From the NCBI RefSeq assembly GCF_016909075.1, contig NZ_JAFBFC010000001.1, positions 62,001 to 126,000 on the forward strand: 64,000 nucleotides of DNA. Reading direction: 5' to 3'. The position numbers and the translations under genes were made by a program. The notes under the pieces are model-generated. The model did no database searches. It was not told the origin of the DNA and worked only from the letters and a program-made list of their open reading frames with translations. Source of the stretch: Priestia iocasae (lineage in GTDB: Bacteria; Bacillota; Bacilli; Bacillales; Bacillaceae_H). Positions 8,722 through 17,915 of this stretch are shown here, in pieces (within the stretch, counting starts at the first letter, position 1; every line of letters begins with the position of its first letter).

Positions 8722-10483
8722 ATTTCGTTCACGCCTTTTATTTGCTCTTTTAACCTTGATCATTGTCGTGTTAGTAGGGTTAGGATTAGTGTTAGGCCAA
8801 CTGTTTAAAAGCTTTTACTTACAAACCTTTCATGAACGCATGGAAAAAGAAGCAAGGTTAGTCGAGTTATTTGTGAGAGAAGAGGGCTTAACCAATCCGT
8901 TTTTACAATCAAAGATTGACCAAATGAGTGATGTTTTAAATGTTCGTACTACTATTATTCATAAAGAAGGAAACGTACTTTTTGATGCAAATCAACGTGG
9001 TGATAAATTTAGTGTGGAGAAAAGCGTTGTCATCCAAGAAATTATCCGAAATCATTTAAATAGTACAAAAAGCTTCTACAAAGTAGACGAGGAATATGAT
9101 CTATATTATTATGGTGTTCCTCTTAGAACGGATAAACAGCAAGTGGGATTTGTTATATTAAGCACATCAGTTGATTCATTAAATAGAATTAACCAACAGA
9201 TATGGGGATTGTTAATTGGTAGCTTAGGGATGGCGTTAATTGTTATTTTACTTCTAGGTGTACGAATCATGAATCAATATACCCGTCCAATTGAATCGGC
9301 AACGAAAGTAGCAATGGAGCTTGCTAAAGGAAATTATAAAGCACGTACATACGAAGATTATGTTGATGAGACAGGAATGCTTAGTCAAGCAATTAACATA
9401 TTAGCTCGAAATTTACAAGAATTAATTAGTGCACAAGAAATGCAGCAAGACCGGCTTCGTACACTCATTGAGAATATGGGAAGTGGAATGATTTTAATTG
9501 ATAGCCGTGGCTACATCAATCTTGTAAATAGAGCCTATAAAGAACAGTTTCAGATAGATCCTGCTGATTATATGTATCGCTTGTATTATCAAGCTTTTCA
9601 ACATAAAGAAGTAGTTGGAATTGTTGAAGAAATCTTTATGACTGAAATTAAAGTAAGAAAGCAAGTAGTACTTCCGATTAAGATTGAGCGAAGACATTTT
9701 GATGTATATGGGGCTCCGATTATTGGCTTAAATGATGAGTGGAAAGGAATTGTGCTTGTTTTCCATGATATTACAGAATTAAAGAAGCTTGAGCAAATGC
9801 GCAAAGACTTTGTAGCAAATGTTTCTCATGAGCTTAAAACACCTATTACTTCTATTAAAGGGTTTAGTGAAACATTGCTTGAAGGAGCGATGGAAGATAC
9901 ACAATTACGTGAGCAGTTCTTGGATATTATTCTAAAAGAAAGTCAACGTATGCAAGAATTAATTCAAGATTTGTTAGATTTATCAAAAGTCGAGCAACAA
10001 GGCTTTAAGTTAAACATTCAAGCTGTAAACGTTAAAGTGATGTTAGAAGAAATTGTCATGATTTTATCGAATAAAGCTGAGGAAAAGACCATTCAATTAC
10101 AAACAAATCTACCTGAAGATGAAGTTTGGATTCAAGGTGATCCACAGCGTTTGAAACAAGTGTTTATTAATCTTATTAGCAATGCTGTTACATACACCCC
10201 TCAAGGTGGTCGTGTTGAAGCAGAATTAATTGAAACGCAAGAATATGTAACAATTAATATTTCAGATACAGGTATTGGCATTAGTAAAGATGAAATTCCT
10301 CGTATTTTTGAACGCTTCTATCGAGTAGATAAAGCTCGCAGTCGTAACTCTGGAGGGACTGGATTAGGACTTGCAATTGTGAAACATTTAATTGAAGCAC
10401 ATAAAGGGCAGATTGAAGTGACCAGTACAGTTGGAGAAGGTACAACATTCTCTGTTCAATTAAGAAAAGAGTTACATATTTAA
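8714..10483 (+). CDS. phoR: Phosphate-starvation sensor histidine kinase PhoR
   Basis: 589 residues. Membrane spans at about 8-30 and 162-183 flank an extracytoplasmic sensor of about 130 residues. HAMP follows at about 184-236, then a PAS domain at about 243-360. The HisKA phospho-acceptor His372 is in VANVSHELKTPITS. The HATPase domain shows the N box NLISNAVTYTP, the G1 box DTGIGI, the F box RIFERFYRVD and the G2 box GGTGLGLAIVKH. The start codon overlaps the phoP stop, indicating translational coupling. It phosphorylates PhoP when phosphate is scarce. A terminator follows about 120 bases downstream. Confidence 0.96.
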   Translation: MNKFRSRLLFALLTLIIVVLVGLGLVLGQLFKSFYLQTFHERMEKEARLVELFVREEGLTNPFLQSKIDQMSDVLNVRTTIIHKEGNVLFDANQRGDKFSVEKSVVIQEIIRNHLNSTKSFYKVDEEYDLYYYGVPLRTDKQQVGFVILSTSVDSLNRINQQIWGLLIGSLGMALIVILLLGVRIMNQYTRPIESATKVAMELAKGNYKARTYEDYVDETGMLSQAINILARNLQELISAQEMQQDRLRTLIENMGSGMILIDSRGYINLVNRAYKEQFQIDPADYMYRLYYQAFQHKEVVGIVEEIFMTEIKVRKQVVLPIKIERRHFDVYGAPIIGLNDEWKGIVLVFHDITELKKLEQMRKDFVANVSHELKTPITSIKGFSETLLEGAMEDTQLREQFLDIILKESQRMQELIQDLLDLSKVEQQGFKLNIQAVNVKVMLEEIVMILSNKAEEKTIQLQTNLPEDEVWIQGDPQRLKQVFINLISNAVTYTPQGGRVEAELIETQEYVTINISDTGIGISKDEIPRIFERFYRVDKARSRNSGGTGLGLAIVKHLIEAHKGQIEVTSTVGEGTTFSVQLRKELHI

Positions 10484-10603
10484 AAGAAATTGGACAAAAT
10501 TGGACGAAATTTACGTTTGCTTTACATTGTATTTATGTCAGATTAATAAAATGTTGCTAGAATAATCTTTGGAAACCCCTTCATCCAAGGAGCCAATGTA
10601 GAA

Positions 10604-10639
10604 AGGCGGAAGCGTATTTGCTTCCGCCTCTTCTTTTTG
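10604..10639 (+). terminator. Intrinsic terminator of phoPR
   Basis: AGGCGGAAGC, a six-base loop, GCTTCCGCCT, then CTTCTTTTT. The stretch from phoR to here (10484-10603) shows a short direct repeat ATTGGAC(A/G)AAA but no gene. Confidence 0.92.
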
Positions 10640-10677
10640 TATAAGGCTTTAAATACCTAACTGAATTTTAAATTTTT

Positions 10678-10703
10678 TGAAACTTCTCTCTTTTTGAAGC
10701 GTA
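10678..10703 (+). promoter_or_regulatory. Consensus sigma-W promoter upstream of hflK
   Basis: TGAAAC, exactly 16 bases, then CGTA, continuing as CGTATATA. This is the published sigma-W pattern without a mismatch. It sits about 120 bases before hflK with no other gene between. Confidence 0.75.
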
Positions 10704-10823
10704 TATATAGGCGTAGAAAAAAGCTAGCCAACTATTTTAGGGGGAATTAAGAGCTGATAGCAGAATTGCATCATAAAAGCTCAGAAGTAGTGTGGATATA
10801 GAAAAAGAGAGAGGGTGGTACGC

Positions 10824-11789
10824 ATGGTTAGTGTGAAACAAATTAGTAAGTTTGTAGCGATGGGAGTCGGCTTAATCATACTCGGAGTTGTTGCCTTTAC
10901 AAGTTGGTATACAGTAGATGAATCGGAACAAGCTGTCATTGCAACGTTTGGAGCAGTAAATGAGGGAATTTCAGAGCCCGGCCTTCACTTTAAACTCCCA
11001 TGGCCAATTCAAACTGTAGAAAAACTTTCAAAGGAAACGTTTAGCTTGCAATTTGGTTATAAAGAAAAAGACGGAGAGATTAAAGAGGTTCCTAAAGATA
11101 CAAAAATGATTACTGGTGACGAAAACATTGTCTTAGCAGATATGGTTGTACAATGGAAAATTACAAATCCAGAAAAATATCTTTATAATGCAGAAAATCC
11201 TGAAGAGGTTTTATATAATGCAACGAGTGCTTCTCTTCGCAGTATTATTGGAAGCTCCAAAATTGATGATGCACTCACATCAGGAAAAGCAGAAATTGAG
11301 GCAGATGTGCGTGAATTATTATCGAATTTGATGGGGAAATACGATGTTGGTATTTCAGTTGTCAATGTAAAGCTACAAGATGTAGAGTTGCCAAATGCAG
11401 AAGTACGTAAAGCTTTTACAGATGTAACGGATGCTCGTGAAACGATGAATACGAAGATAAATGAAGCGAATAAATACCGTAATAAGCGAACAAAAGAAGC
11501 AGAGGGAGAAAGAGATGCGCTTATTTCCAATGCGGAGGGTGACAAAGCTTCTCGTATAGAAACTGCTCGTGGAGATGTTGCCGTATTTAATGCTATTTAT
11601 AATGAATATAAAAATGCACCAGAAATTACAAAAACGAGATTAATATTAGAGACAATTGACAAAGTGTTGCCTAATGCAGAAATTTATATTATGAAAGATG
11701 AAGGAAATACATTAAAGTACCTTCCACTAAAACCGATGGAGCAGCAAGCACCACCAGCTCAAGGAGAAGGAAGTGATAAGAATGGATGA
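10824..11789 (+). CDS. hflK: SPFH-domain membrane protein HflK
   Basis: 321 residues. One membrane span near the N-terminus (about 12-32) is followed by the SPFH/band-7 domain beginning YTVDESEQAVIATFGAV and containing EPGLHFKLPWPIQTVEKL. A coiled Ala/Glu/Lys/Arg-rich region (about 200-250) follows. In E. coli, HflK pairs with HflC into a large ring around the FtsH protease and modulates membrane protein turnover. The pairing with hflC, overlapping by eight bases, supports the same role. The ATG at 10824 is chosen over GTG 10815, which lies inside the ribosome-binding sequence GAGAGGGTGG. The C-terminus is Pro/Gln/Gly-rich. Sigma-W control would make this a cell-envelope-stress operon. Confidence 0.9.
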   Translation: MVSVKQISKFVAMGVGLIILGVVAFTSWYTVDESEQAVIATFGAVNEGISEPGLHFKLPWPIQTVEKLSKETFSLQFGYKEKDGEIKEVPKDTKMITGDENIVLADMVVQWKITNPEKYLYNAENPEEVLYNATSASLRSIIGSSKIDDALTSGKAEIEADVRELLSNLMGKYDVGISVVNVKLQDVELPNAEVRKAFTDVTDARETMNTKINEANKYRNKRTKEAEGERDALISNAEGDKASRIETARGDVAVFNAIYNEYKNAPEITKTRLILETIDKVLPNAEIYIMKDEGNTLKYLPLKPMEQQAPPAQGEGSDKNG

Positions 11790-12717
11790 TCAAAATATCA
11801 TCAACCTAAATGAACAAAAGAAAGACAAATTAGCTTGGAAGAAATATACAAAAGGTGGTATAACGATTGTTCTCATCCTAGCACTTCTTCTGTTTTTGCT
11901 TAGCAATTTATTTGTAGTAAAAGAAAATGAATATAAGGTAGTAAGGCAATTTGGTGAAGTTGTTCGCATTGTGTCTGAGCCAGGTTTGAATATCAAAATC
12001 CCGTTTATCCAATCAGTCACGTCACTTCCAAAATATCAAATGACATATGATGTAGAAGAAGCCGAGATTAATACAAAAGATAAAAAGCGGATGATTATTG
12101 ATAACTACACAGTATGGCGTATTGAAGATCCAAAGAAGTTAATTGCTAACGCTCGTTCCGTTGTGAATGCAGAAACAAAAATGGGTGAGTTTGTTTTTTC
12201 TGTTGTTCGTTCGGAACTTGGTCGCTTAAATTATGATGAAATTATTAATGATGAAAATTCAGGACGTGGAAGTTTGAATGATCAAGTGACTGAGCAAGTA
12301 AATAAGCTTTTGAGCGACAGTAATTATGGTATTGTTGTAACAGATGTTAGAATGAAGCGTACAGACTTACCACAAGAGAACGAACAATCTGTATATACTC
12401 GTATGATTTCAGAGCGTGAGACAAAGGCGCAGGAATATCTATCGATGGGTGATGCCAATAAAAATCGCATTGTCGCTGAAACAGATCGTGAAGTAAAAGA
12501 AATGCTATCAAAAGCGCAAGCGAAAGCTGAAACGATCCGAGGTCAAGGGGAGACAGAGGCAGGTAAAATTTACAATGGATCATATTCACAAGATGCAGAG
12601 TTCTATGAACTACATCGAACATTACGATCTTATATTAAAACCATTGATGATAAGAGTGTCATTGTTTTACCAGCAGATTCACCGTATGCACGTATCTTAA
12701 TGGGTTATACTGATTAA
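11782..12717 (+). CDS. hflC: SPFH-domain membrane protein HflC
   Basis: 311 residues. A membrane anchor (about 29-48: ITIVLILALLLFLLSNLFVV) is followed by the band-7 domain starting VKENEYKVVRQFGEVVRI and SEPGLNIKIPFIQSV. It ends with the HflC-type signature block RRISERETKAQEYLSMGDANKN-like (here RMISERETKAQEYLSMGDAN) and an Ala/Glu-rich helix. It forms the HflKC complex with its upstream partner. The ATG at 11782 is chosen because GGAAG sits nine bases upstream and the earlier GTG (11773) is too close to it. The start overlaps hflK. B. subtilis has no hflKC between phoR and polA, so this pair is an insertion relative to that genome. Confidence 0.9.
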   Translation: MDDQNIINLNEQKKDKLAWKKYTKGGITIVLILALLLFLLSNLFVVKENEYKVVRQFGEVVRIVSEPGLNIKIPFIQSVTSLPKYQMTYDVEEAEINTKDKKRMIIDNYTVWRIEDPKKLIANARSVVNAETKMGEFVFSVVRSELGRLNYDEIINDENSGRGSLNDQVTEQVNKLLSDSNYGIVVTDVRMKRTDLPQENEQSVYTRMISERETKAQEYLSMGDANKNRIVAETDREVKEMLSKAQAKAETIRGQGETEAGKIYNGSYSQDAEFYELHRTLRSYIKTIDDKSVIVLPADSPYARILMGYTD

Positions 12718-12722
12718 AAAAG

Positions 12723-12749
12723 AAGCTAAGCCATGAGGCTTAGCTTTTT
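12723..12749 (+). terminator. Intrinsic terminator of hflKC
   Basis: AAGCTAAGCC, an ATGA loop, GGCTTAGCTT and further T. Confidence 0.93.
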
Positions 12750-12820
12750 CTTCTGCTCTAACTTTTGCTAGAATAAAGGCAAGACTAAATAGAGGTTGAG
12801 AAGGAAGCGGAGGATTATAA

Positions 12821-15451
12821 ATGACAAAGAAATTAGTGTTAATTGATGGAAATAGTATCGCTTATCGTGCTTTTTTTGCGTTACCATTGTTGAACAATGA
12901 TAAAGGAATACATACCAATGCTGTTTACGGTTTTACGATGATGTTAATGCGTATAGTAGAAGAGGAAAAGCCCTCTCACCTGTTAGTTGCTTTTGATGCA
13001 GGGAAAACAACATTCCGTCATGAAACATTTAAAGAGTATAAAGGTGGAAGGCAGAAAACGCCACCTGAACTTTCGGAGCAATTTCCGTTTATTCGCGAGC
13101 TTTTAGACGCCTACAATATTAAGCGCTATGAACTAGCGAACTACGAAGCGGATGATATTATTGGCACTCTATCTGCACAAGCGGAGCAAGAAGGACTTGA
13201 CGTGAAAGTTATTTCAGGAGACAAAGATTTGCTTCAGCTCGTTTCAGATCGAGTGACTGTTGATATTACAAGAAAAGGGATTACGGAAGTAGATTCCTAT
13301 ACACCTGCTTTTATCGACGAAAAATATGGCATTACACCAGAACAAATTGTCGATATGAAAGGATTAATGGGGGATAGCTCAGATAATATCCCAGGTGTAC
13401 CAGGGGTTGGAGAAAAAACGGCATTAAAGCTTTTAAAAGAGCATCATACGGTAGAGCAATTACTAGAATCCATTGATCAAGTGAGTGGTAAGAAATTAAA
13501 AGAAAAACTTGAGGAACATAAAGAGTTAGCGATAATGAGTAAAAAGCTAGCGACAATTTTTCGAGAGGCACCAATTGAAGTAAAAGTAGAAGATGTAAGC
13601 TATGAAGGACACGATAATGAAAAGCTAGCAGCTCTCTTTAAAGAATTAGGATTTAACTCTCTTCTTGATAAGCTAGGATATGAGGCTGAAGAAATCCATG
13701 AAGAATTTGAAGATATGAATTATGAGATTATCACATCTGTCAGGGAAGAGATGTTAACAACGCATTCAGCTTTGATCGTTGAACTTTTTGATGAAAATTA
13801 CCACCACGCTGATATTATTGGCTTTGGTATCGCTAATGAGACAGGAAATTACTTTATTCCAGCTGATACGGCACTAGAATCAGAAGTGTTTTTATCATGG
13901 ATAAGTGATGAACAAATGAAAAAAGTGGTGTTTAACGCTAAGAAGTCAGCCGTTTCTTTAAAGTGGAAAGGAATTAATTTAAAAGGGGTTTATCATGATG
14001 TGATGATTGCTTCTTATATTATTAATCCTTCTGATTCAAATGATGATTTAGCTACAATTGCAAAGCAAAAAGGCTACTCACAAGTTCAGTCAGATGAAGC
14101 TGTATATGGTAAGGGAGCAAAGCGAAAAGTACCAGAACAAGACATTTTAGCAGAGCATGTTGTTCGAAAAGCACTTGCTGCTTATCACCTAGAAAATCAG
14201 CTAACAGATGAATTAAAAGCAAACGAGCAATATAAGCTCTTTGAAGATCTTGAAATGCCTTTGTCCCTTGTGTTAGGTGACATGGAACATCAAGGTGTCA
14301 AAATCGATATGAATCGTTTAAACACAATGGGTACAGAGATTGGTGAACGATTAGATGAAATTGAGAAAAACATTTATAGATTAGCTGGTGAATCATTTAA
14401 TATCAATTCACCAAAACAATTAGGAGTTGTGTTGTTTGAAACGCTAAATTTACCTGTGATTAAGAAGACGAAAACAGGCTATTCTACATCCGCAGACGTA
14501 TTAGAGCAATTGGCAGATAAGCATGAGATTATCTCAGAAATTTTGCACTATCGTCAGCTCGGGAAGCTGCAGTCTACTTATATTGAAGGTCTTAAAAAGG
14601 TTGTGTATGAAGAAACCAATAAAGTACACACACGTTTTACGCAAACATTAACGCAAACCGGGCGGTTAAGCTCTACAGATCCAAATCTCCAAAACATTCC
14701 TATTCGCTTAGAGGAAGGAAAGAAAATTCGTCAAGCATTTGTTCCTTCTCAACAAGATTGGGTTATTTTTGCAGCTGATTATTCACAAATTGAATTACGT
14801 GTTCTTGCACATATTGCAAATGATGAAAAGCTAATCGAGGCATTTCAAAATGATTTAGATATTCATACGAAAACAGCCATGGATGTTTTTCATGTTGAGC
14901 AAGATGAAGTGACATCGAATATGCGTCGTCAAGCAAAGGCTGTAAACTTTGGGATTGTGTATGGAATCAGTGATTATGGTTTATCTCAAAGTTTAGGCAT
15001 TACCCGAAAAGAAGCAGGAAAATTTATTGAGCGTTACTTAGAAAGCTTTCCAGGTGTAAAAGAATACATGGATGACATTATTCGAGATGCAAAAGAAAAA
15101 GGGTATGTCACAACGCTTTTACAAAGAAGAAGGTACTTACCAGAAATTACGAGTCGTAATTTTAACTTGCGAAGTTTTGCAGAACGAACAGCGATGAATA
15201 CACCGATTCAAGGAACAGCGGCTGACATTATTAAAAAAGCAATGATTCATATGGCTGAACGTTTAAAAGAAGAAGGACTACAGTCAAAATTATTATTGCA
15301 AGTTCACGATGAATTAATCTTTGAGGCACCGAAAGAGGAAATTGAAACATTAAAAAAATTAGTGCCTGAGGTAATGGAACAGGCGCTAGAGCTTAAAGTT
15401 CCTCTGAAGGTAGATTACTCGTACGGAGATACATGGTTTGATGCAAAGTAA
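12821..15451 (+). CDS. polA: DNA polymerase I
   Basis: 876 residues. It fills repair gaps and removes RNA primers. Three domains are visible. The 5' nuclease domain (about 1-290) starts LVLIDGNSIAYRAFFA and has the helix-hairpin-helix GDSSDNIPGVPGVGEKTA. The 3'-5' exonuclease-like domain (about 300-470) shows no DxE at its first motif (ALIVELFDENY). Proofreading is therefore probably lost, as in other Bacillus Pol I. The polymerase domain has motif A DYSQIELRVLAHIA, motif B RRQAKAVNFGIVYGIS and motif C QVHDELIFEAP. It heads polA-mutM-ytaF-coaE, with 18 bases to mutM. Confidence 0.97.
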   Translation: MTKKLVLIDGNSIAYRAFFALPLLNNDKGIHTNAVYGFTMMLMRIVEEEKPSHLLVAFDAGKTTFRHETFKEYKGGRQKTPPELSEQFPFIRELLDAYNIKRYELANYEADDIIGTLSAQAEQEGLDVKVISGDKDLLQLVSDRVTVDITRKGITEVDSYTPAFIDEKYGITPEQIVDMKGLMGDSSDNIPGVPGVGEKTALKLLKEHHTVEQLLESIDQVSGKKLKEKLEEHKELAIMSKKLATIFREAPIEVKVEDVSYEGHDNEKLAALFKELGFNSLLDKLGYEAEEIHEEFEDMNYEIITSVREEMLTTHSALIVELFDENYHHADIIGFGIANETGNYFIPADTALESEVFLSWISDEQMKKVVFNAKKSAVSLKWKGINLKGVYHDVMIASYIINPSDSNDDLATIAKQKGYSQVQSDEAVYGKGAKRKVPEQDILAEHVVRKALAAYHLENQLTDELKANEQYKLFEDLEMPLSLVLGDMEHQGVKIDMNRLNTMGTEIGERLDEIEKNIYRLAGESFNINSPKQLGVVLFETLNLPVIKKTKTGYSTSADVLEQLADKHEIISEILHYRQLGKLQSTYIEGLKKVVYEETNKVHTRFTQTLTQTGRLSSTDPNLQNIPIRLEEGKKIRQAFVPSQQDWVIFAADYSQIELRVLAHIANDEKLIEAFQNDLDIHTKTAMDVFHVEQDEVTSNMRRQAKAVNFGIVYGISDYGLSQSLGITRKEAGKFIERYLESFPGVKEYMDDIIRDAKEKGYVTTLLQRRRYLPEITSRNFNLRSFAERTAMNTPIQGTAADIIKKAMIHMAERLKEEGLQSKLLLQVHDELIFEAPKEEIETLKKLVPEVMEQALELKVPLKVDYSYGDTWFDAK

Positions 15452-15469
15452 TAAAGGAAGTGAGACAAG

Positions 15470-16300
15470 ATGCCGGAATTACCTGAGGTCGAGACGGTTA
15501 GACGTACCCTTATTGAGCTCGTAAAAGGGAAGCAAATCCAACATGTGAAAGTGTATTGGCCAAAAATGATTAAGCAACCAGACGATGTACATCAATTTGC
15601 AGATGCATTAAAAGGTCAAACCATACAAGATGTATCACGTAGAGGAAAGTTTTTAAAATTTATATTAGACGATTATGTACTTGTTTCTCATTTGAGGATG
15701 GAAGGTAAATATGGGCTGTACGATAAAGTAGAAGAGTATGATAAGCATACACACGTTTTTTTTGAGTTTGCAGATGGAACAGAGTTACGTTACAGAGATG
15801 TTCGTAAATTTGGAACGATGCATTTATTTAAAAAGGGTGAGGAGGAGTTACATGCTCCTCTTGTTTCTTTAGGACCTGAGCCTTTTTCTAATGACTTCAC
15901 TCCTGAACTTTTAGAAAGTAAGCTGAGAAAAACCAACCGTAAAATTAAGCCCGTCTTATTAGATCAAAATATTGTTGTTGGTCTTGGTAACATTTATGTA
16001 GACGAAGCGTTATTTCGAGCGGGAATTCATCCTGAGCGGATAGCAGCTACATTAACGAAAGAAGAAATTGAGCGTGTACATAAAGAAGTGGTGGCGACAC
16101 TACAAGAGGCCGTAGAGCAAGGAGGAAGCACGGTTCGTTCTTATGTCAATACACAAGGGCAAATTGGCATGTTTCAACTTCGTCTATTTGTATATGGTAA
16201 AAAAGGAGAAGCATGCAAACGTTGTGGAACACTGATTGAAAAAAGCGTGGTAGGAGGACGTGGAACGCATACATGTCCAAGCTGTCAGCCACGTCCATGA
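15470..16300 (+). CDS. mutM: Formamidopyrimidine-DNA glycosylase
   Basis: 276 residues. It excises 8-oxoguanine and formamidopyrimidines and cleaves the abasic site. The catalytic Pro1-Glu2 start (after Met removal) is in MPELPEVETVRR. The conserved Lys is in RRGKFLKFIL, the helix-two-turn-helix is at GLGNIYVDEALFRAGIHP, and the C-terminal zinc finger is C-KRCG...THTCPSC. Its position directly after polA groups base-excision repair with gap filling. The ribosome-binding site GGAAGTGAG precedes the ATG. Confidence 0.97.
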   Translation: MPELPEVETVRRTLIELVKGKQIQHVKVYWPKMIKQPDDVHQFADALKGQTIQDVSRRGKFLKFILDDYVLVSHLRMEGKYGLYDKVEEYDKHTHVFFEFADGTELRYRDVRKFGTMHLFKKGEEELHAPLVSLGPEPFSNDFTPELLESKLRKTNRKIKPVLLDQNIVVGLGNIYVDEALFRAGIHPERIAATLTKEEIERVHKEVVATLQEAVEQGGSTVRSYVNTQGQIGMFQLRLFVYGKKGEACKRCGTLIEKSVVGGRGTHTCPSCQPRP

Positions 16301-16395
16301 GGTTAAAGTGATTGAGTATGCATCTTTAGGTGTATAACACACTGGATAGGCTCTTTCCATATACTATTTTAGAAATAGATGGAAGGAGCCGTAAA

Positions 16396-17031
16396 ATGAC
16401 TGTCACACTTTCCTTACTTGTATTAGCATTTGCAGTTAGTCTTGATAGCTTTAGTGTAGGCTTAACATATGGGCTTCGCAAAATGGTTATCCCTTTAAAA
16501 TCGATTGTCATTATTGCGGGTTGCTCGGCAATCTCTTTAATGACGTCTATGTTTTTAGGAAAGATAATAGCTGCCTTTTTTTCACCTCAAATTATGGAGA
16601 AAATGGGAGGATATATCCTCGTTTTATTAGGGGGATGGATTTTATATCAATTTTTTCGTTCATCCGATTCACTAAAAAATAGTAACGAAGAGAAAGTTTT
16701 ATTCAAATTAGAGATTCAGTCATTTGGAGTTGTCATTAATATTTTGAAAAAGCCAACGGTAGCTGATTTTGATCAATCAGGGTCAATTACTGGTATTGAA
16801 GCATTTGTATTAGGCGTTGCCCTCTCTCTTGATGCATTTGGAGCAGGAATTGGAGCAGCTCTATTAGGATACTCGCCTTTTTATTTAGCGATTGCCGTTG
16901 CGTTAATGAGTTCTATTTTTCTATATGCAGGTATTCGATTTGGAAAAGTATTTTCAGCATTGAAGTGGATGAAGGCCTTTTCTTTTTTACCTGGTATTTT
17001 ACTTATTGTATTAGGCATTTGGAAGTTATAA
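16396..17031 (+). CDS. ytaF: Sporulation membrane protein YtaF (MntP-like)
   Basis: 211 residues in six hydrophobic segments arranged as two repeats (LVLAFAVSLDSFSVGLTYG and FVLGVALSLDAFGAGIGAA). That repeat, with an Asp in each, is typical of the MntP/YtaF exporter superfamily. Bacillus YtaF is listed as a sporulation protein with no defined substrate. The ATG at 16396 is chosen over 16330 because GAAGGAG lies eight bases upstream and the resulting length matches homologues. It lies between mutM and coaE, as in B. subtilis. Confidence 0.88.
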   Translation: MTVTLSLLVLAFAVSLDSFSVGLTYGLRKMVIPLKSIVIIAGCSAISLMTSMFLGKIIAAFFSPQIMEKMGGYILVLLGGWILYQFFRSSDSLKNSNEEKVLFKLEIQSFGVVINILKKPTVADFDQSGSITGIEAFVLGVALSLDAFGAGIGAALLGYSPFYLAIAVALMSSIFLYAGIRFGKVFSALKWMKAFSFLPGILLIVLGIWKL

Positions 17032-17058
17032 AGATGTTTTGATGGAAGGAGAGCCGAC

Positions 17059-17655
17059 ATGGCGGTTGTAATTGGTCTAACAGGAGGAATTGCTAGTGGG
17101 AAAAGTACGGTTGCTTTCATGATGGAGCAGCTAGAAATTCCAGTTATTGATGCAGATAAAATTGCAAAAGAAGTAGTAGAGGTCGGCACAGATGCTTATC
17201 ATAAAATTGTAAAAACATTTGGAGAGCGAATTCTTCAAGAAAATGGTTCAATTGATCGTGCTACATTAGGCTCCATTATTTTTCCGAATAAAGAAGAGCG
17301 TGAAAAATTAAACAAGATTGTTCATCCAGCTGTAAGAGAAATGATGCTACGTAAGAAAGAACAGCTACTACATGAAGGAAACGAAATAGTCGTACTCGAT
17401 ATTCCTTTACTATTTGAAAGTGATTTAACACATTTAGTTGATAAGGTATTAGTTGTTTATGTAGATGAGGATGTTCAATTAGAGCGATTGCTAAAACGAA
17501 ATCAATTGACAGAGGAAGAAGCAAAATCACGTATTCAATCGCAACTACCACTTGTTCAAAAAGTGGCTTTAGCAGACGCTGTCATTAACAACAATGGATC
17601 AATAGAAGAGACGAAAGCTCAATTACTTAGCGCACTCGCTTATTGGAATAAATAA
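17059..17655 (+). CDS. coaE: Dephospho-CoA kinase
   Basis: 198 residues. It phosphorylates the 3'-hydroxyl of dephospho-CoA, the last step of coenzyme A synthesis. The P-loop is GLTGGIASGKST (6-17). The nucleoside-monophosphate-kinase-like fold continues with DADKIAKEVV, the HP motif in IVHPAVRE, DIPLLFES and the lid region RLLKRNQLTEEEAKSRI. AAGGAGA lies before the ATG. A strong nested terminator follows and closes the polA group. Confidence 0.96.
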   Translation: MAVVIGLTGGIASGKSTVAFMMEQLEIPVIDADKIAKEVVEVGTDAYHKIVKTFGERILQENGSIDRATLGSIIFPNKEEREKLNKIVHPAVREMMLRKKEQLLHEGNEIVVLDIPLLFESDLTHLVDKVLVVYVDEDVQLERLLKRNQLTEEEAKSRIQSQLPLVQKVALADAVINNNGSIEETKAQLLSALAYWNK

Positions 17656-17682
17656 TAAGTGATTTTATGTGCGACAATTTAT

Positions 17683-17741
17683 AAAACCCCTTGCCTACTA
17701 AGTATTCAGTGAAATCACTGAATAAATAGGTAAGGGGTTTT
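17683..17741 (+). terminator. Nested terminator after coaE
   Basis: AAAACCCCTTGCCTA pairs with TAGGTAAGGGGTTTT (one mismatch). Inside sits a second stem, ATTCAGTGA/TCACTGAAT. Confidence 0.9.
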
Positions 17742-17845
17742 CGTTGTACATCTTTATGTAGGCGAATTTTTCATTTTAATTTCATTGGCACTAAAAAAAT
17801 AGATAAAATTAGAAAAATAAGCGTTTTCATCATTCCTTTTTCGAT

Positions 17846-17896
17846 TATATGTGTTATACTTATTATCGTAAAACAACAATAAGTATAACACATATA
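17846..17896 (+). promoter_or_regulatory. Perfect 19-bp inverted repeat, CcpN-like double operator of gapB
   Basis: TATATGTGTTATACTTATT (17846-17864) and its exact complement (17878-17896) are 13 bases apart. Each arm contains TGTGTTATACT (17850-17860 and, inverted, 17882-17892), which fits the reported CcpN consensus TRTGHYATAYW completely. TATACT in the left arm could be the -10 box. Glycolytic repression of gapB by CcpN is known in B. subtilis. Confidence 0.75.
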
Positions 17897-17915
17897 TATA
17901 GAGAGGGGAATGACC

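Noticed and set aside
11183-11545. 120-residue minus-strand frame within hflK
   Set aside because: Shadow of the Glu/Lys-rich hflK coding sequence in the opposite strand.
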